From the NCBI GenBank assembly GCA_021779635.1, contig JAJYAH010000401.1, forward strand, positions 1 to 6,587: DNA of 6,587 nucleotides, in the 5' to 3' direction. The translations under genes were made by a program, and so were the position numbers. The notes below the pieces were generated by a model that did no database searches, was not told the origin of the DNA, and saw nothing but the letters and a program-made list of their open reading frames with translations. Shown piece by piece: positions 5,090 to 6,587 of the stretch. The DNA is from Pseudomonadota bacterium. GTDB taxonomy: Bacteria; Pseudomonadota; Alphaproteobacteria; Rhizobiales; Xanthobacteraceae. Numbering within the stretch: the stretch's first letter is position 1; every line of letters begins with the position of its first letter.

Positions 5090-5122
5090 GCCGGCGTTGC
5101 CTCCCGGCCGGGCGGCTTGCCG
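5090..5122 (-). terminator. GC-rich hairpin immediately after mgtE
   Basis: Pairing from outside in: CCGGC 5090-5094 with GCCGG 5118-5122; GCC 5098-5100 with GGC 5113-5115; then the palindrome CCCGGCCGGG at 5102-5111. It starts 2 bases beyond the mgtE stop codon on the minus strand. No U-tract follows, so it may stabilise the 3' end or act with another factor rather than be a standard intrinsic terminator. Confidence 0.35.
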
Positions 5123-5124
5123 GT

Positions 5125-6510
5125 CTACAGCAACGTGCCCCGGAGGATCAGGGAAGCGACGGAGAAATAGATCACCAATCCCGTGACGTCGACCAGGGTC
5201 GCGACGAACGGCGCCGACGCGCTGGCCGGATCGAAGCCGATCCGTTGCAGAATGAACGGGAGCATCGATCCGGTCAGCGAGCCGAACATGACGATGCCGA
5301 TGAGGGCCACGCCGACGGTCAGCGCGACCAGCATCCAGTGCTCGCCGTAGTCGTAGAGGCCCAGATACTGCCACAGCGAAATGCGGACGATGCCGACCAC
5401 ACCCAGCATCGCCCCGAGCGCCAGTCCATTGGGGATTTCCCGAAGCGCCACGCGCCACCAGTCCCTGGTTTCAAGCTCGCGCAAGGCCAATGCGCGGATC
5501 AGAAGCGATGTGGCTTGCGATCCGGAATTGCCTCCCGAACTCATGATCAGCGGTATGAACAGCGTCAGCACGATCGCCTTCTCAAGCTCGCCCTCGTAGC
5601 CTTGCATCGCCGATGCCGTCAGCATTTCGGACAGGAACAGCGCGCATAGCCAGCCGCCGCGCTTTTTCATCATCTGCCAGAAGCCGACCTCCATATACGG
5701 CTCGTCGATCGCCGCCATGCCGCCGAATTTCTGCACGTCCTCGGTATTTTCCTGCACGATGGCGTCGATGACGTCGTCGACGGTGACAATGCCGATGACC
5801 CGGTCGTGGTCCACCACTGGCACTGCGAGCAAGTCGTATTTCGAGATCAGCCGCGCGACATCTTCCCGGTCCATGAGGGGGGTCACGGTGATCACTCGGC
5901 CCGGCCGGGCAACCGAGAGCACCGGCGCTTCCGGATCGGCGGTGATGAGCCGGCGCAGGGAAATGGTCTTGACCAACTTCTTGCTAACGGGATCCAGCAC
6001 ATAGATCGCATAGACCGTTTCCCGGCTGCTCTCGACGTGCCAGATATAGTCGAGCGTCTGCCGCGCCGTATAGGTCGAGGGCACGCTGGCAAACTCCGTC
6101 GTCATGATCGATCCGGCGGTGCCCTTGGGATATTGCAGCAGCCGGCGGATATTGACCCTGGCGTCGGCGTCCAGGAGATCGAGCAGCTCGGAGCTGTGCG
6201 GCTCTTCCACCTGGTGGAAGATGTCGGCAACCCGGTCGGCCGACACGCCGGCAAGCAGCTTTGCGGCGGCATCCCGCGGCATCAGTGTGATGAGCTCGGG
6301 TTCGCGGTCCAACTCCGGCTGGTCAAGCACTTCAATGGCGAGATCGGGCGGCAGACGAAGCAAAACCCCGGCAGCGAGTTCTGCTGGCACATCGTTGAGG
6401 GCTTCGACGATGTCGGGCGCCCGTTCGTCGATCATGCTGGCGGCGAGGAATGCAGGATCGACCATGTCGTCGGGCTTCGCCGCCGGATCCGGGGCGTCAA
6501 GGTCGGTCAT
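5125..6510 (-). CDS. mgtE: Magnesium transporter MgtE
   Basis: A 461-aa Mg2+-gated Mg2+ channel/transporter of the inner membrane, close to the usual 450-aa length. Residues about 30-135 form the superhelical MgtE N domain; 138-255 hold two CBS domains (second one including LLAVPVVDHDRVIGIVTVDDVIDAI, 227-251). A plug-type helix follows (about 255-285), then five membrane helices: near 285-302, 311-326, 358-378, 391-420 and 433-457. The family signature PLIMSSGGNSGSQAT is at 320-334, and D441 in FVATLVDVTGL matches the pore aspartate (Asp432) of Thermus MgtE. In that family the cytosolic N and CBS domains bind Mg2+ and close the pore when Mg2+ is plentiful. ATG 6510-6508 has GGAG about 11 bases upstream. 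Only 34 bp separate it from the putative end of another minus-strand gene, so it may be in an operon. No Mg2+ riboswitch fits in the visible upstream bases. Confidence 0.96.
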   Translation of the reverse strand: MTDLDAPDPAAKPDDMVDPAFLAASMIDERAPDIVEALNDVPAELAAGVLLRLPPDLAIEVLDQPELDREPELITLMPRDAAAKLLAGVSADRVADIFHQVEEPHSSELLDLLDADARVNIRRLLQYPKGTAGSIMTTEFASVPSTYTARQTLDYIWHVESSRETVYAIYVLDPVSKKLVKTISLRRLITADPEAPVLSVARPGRVITVTPLMDREDVARLISKYDLLAVPVVDHDRVIGIVTVDDVIDAIVQENTEDVQKFGGMAAIDEPYMEVGFWQMMKKRGGWLCALFLSEMLTASAMQGYEGELEKAIVLTLFIPLIMSSGGNSGSQATSLLIRALALRELETRDWWRVALREIPNGLALGAMLGVVGIVRISLWQYLGLYDYGEHWMLVALTVGVALIGIVMFGSLTGSMLPFILQRIGFDPASASAPFVATLVDVTGLVIYFSVASLILRGTLL

Positions 6511-6544
6511 GATCTCATATCTCCATGCGGAAGACAGACCGATA

Positions 6545-6587
6545 TCACTTCAGGCCCACGCCGATAAGCGCGACGCCCGCGGGTCTT
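6545..6587 (-). CDS. Possible C-terminal tail of an upstream gene (runs off the right edge)
   Basis: On the minus strand a frame entering from the window edge encodes RPAGVALIGVGLK and then TGA (6547-6545). The small-hydrophobic pattern resembles the end of a membrane helix. With 13 codons this could be chance; the other frames of the same stretch read arginine-rich sequence. If real, its stop is 34 bp from the mgtE start, the spacing of a cotranscribed pair. Confidence 0.3.
   Translation of the reverse strand, partial: RPAGVALIGVGLK

Noticed and set aside
4898..5458. Minus-strand frame overlapping the end of mgtE and the gap after it
   Set aside because: Mostly out-of-frame with mgtE and arginine-rich; no ribosome-binding site or family similarity.
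5806..6567. Long plus-strand open frame opposite mgtE
   Set aside because: Antisense to an unambiguous MgtE coding sequence; its composition is that of a shadow frame.
1..6587. tRNA, rRNA, CRISPR array, transposase or integrase
   Set aside because: Looked for T-loop motifs, regular short repeats and recombinase signatures on both strands and saw none.

Overview
The window has high GC in its outer parts. Its gene content points to an alphaproteobacterium of the Bradyrhizobium / Rhodopseudomonas / Nitrobacter group: a TetR regulator divergent from an acyl-CoA dehydrogenase, an MgtE magnesium transporter, and several small orphan proteins. The taxonomic call is an inference from protein style and composition, not from a marker gene.

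Left part (1-954): the first 13 codons of an acyl-CoA dehydrogenase run off the left edge on the minus strand, divergent from a PsrA-like TetR regulator on the plus strand. The spacer holds a consensus -35 box (TTGACA, 195-200) and two adjacent sites of the AAAC-N4-GTTT type that PsrA-like regulators bind. This is a classic layout for a fatty-acid-responsive repressor controlling itself and possibly the neighbouring beta-oxidation gene.

Middle-left (955-2723): an ATP-grasp protein of unknown substrate on the minus strand, convergent with the tetR gene. Upstream of its start is a gene-free stretch that carries a short remnant of a second mgtE-like gene (29 codons, including a 30-bp block identical to the intact mgtE) and a Crp/Fnr-like dyad.

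Middle-right (2724-4925): an accessory-looking stretch of orphan genes that is visibly poorer in GC. It has an exported 159-aa four-cysteine protein, a 100-aa soluble protein, a 486-bp gene-free stretch with several strong stem-loops (one with a U-tract on the minus strand, a possible small RNA), a membrane-anchored 208-aa protein, and a 97-aa minus-strand protein that overlaps it tail to tail. This stretch lies between the mgtE remnant and the intact mgtE, which are in the same orientation, so it is bracketed by a short direct repeat.

Right part (5125-6587): a complete MgtE-type Mg2+ transporter/channel (N domain, CBS pair, five membrane helices) on the minus strand, then the possible last codons of another minus-strand gene at the window edge. 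No tRNA, rRNA, CRISPR array or transposase was seen. I did not find a recognisable defence or biosynthetic system. The most unusual items are the mgtE remnant bracketing the orphan genes, the structured intergenic region, and the tandem operator.
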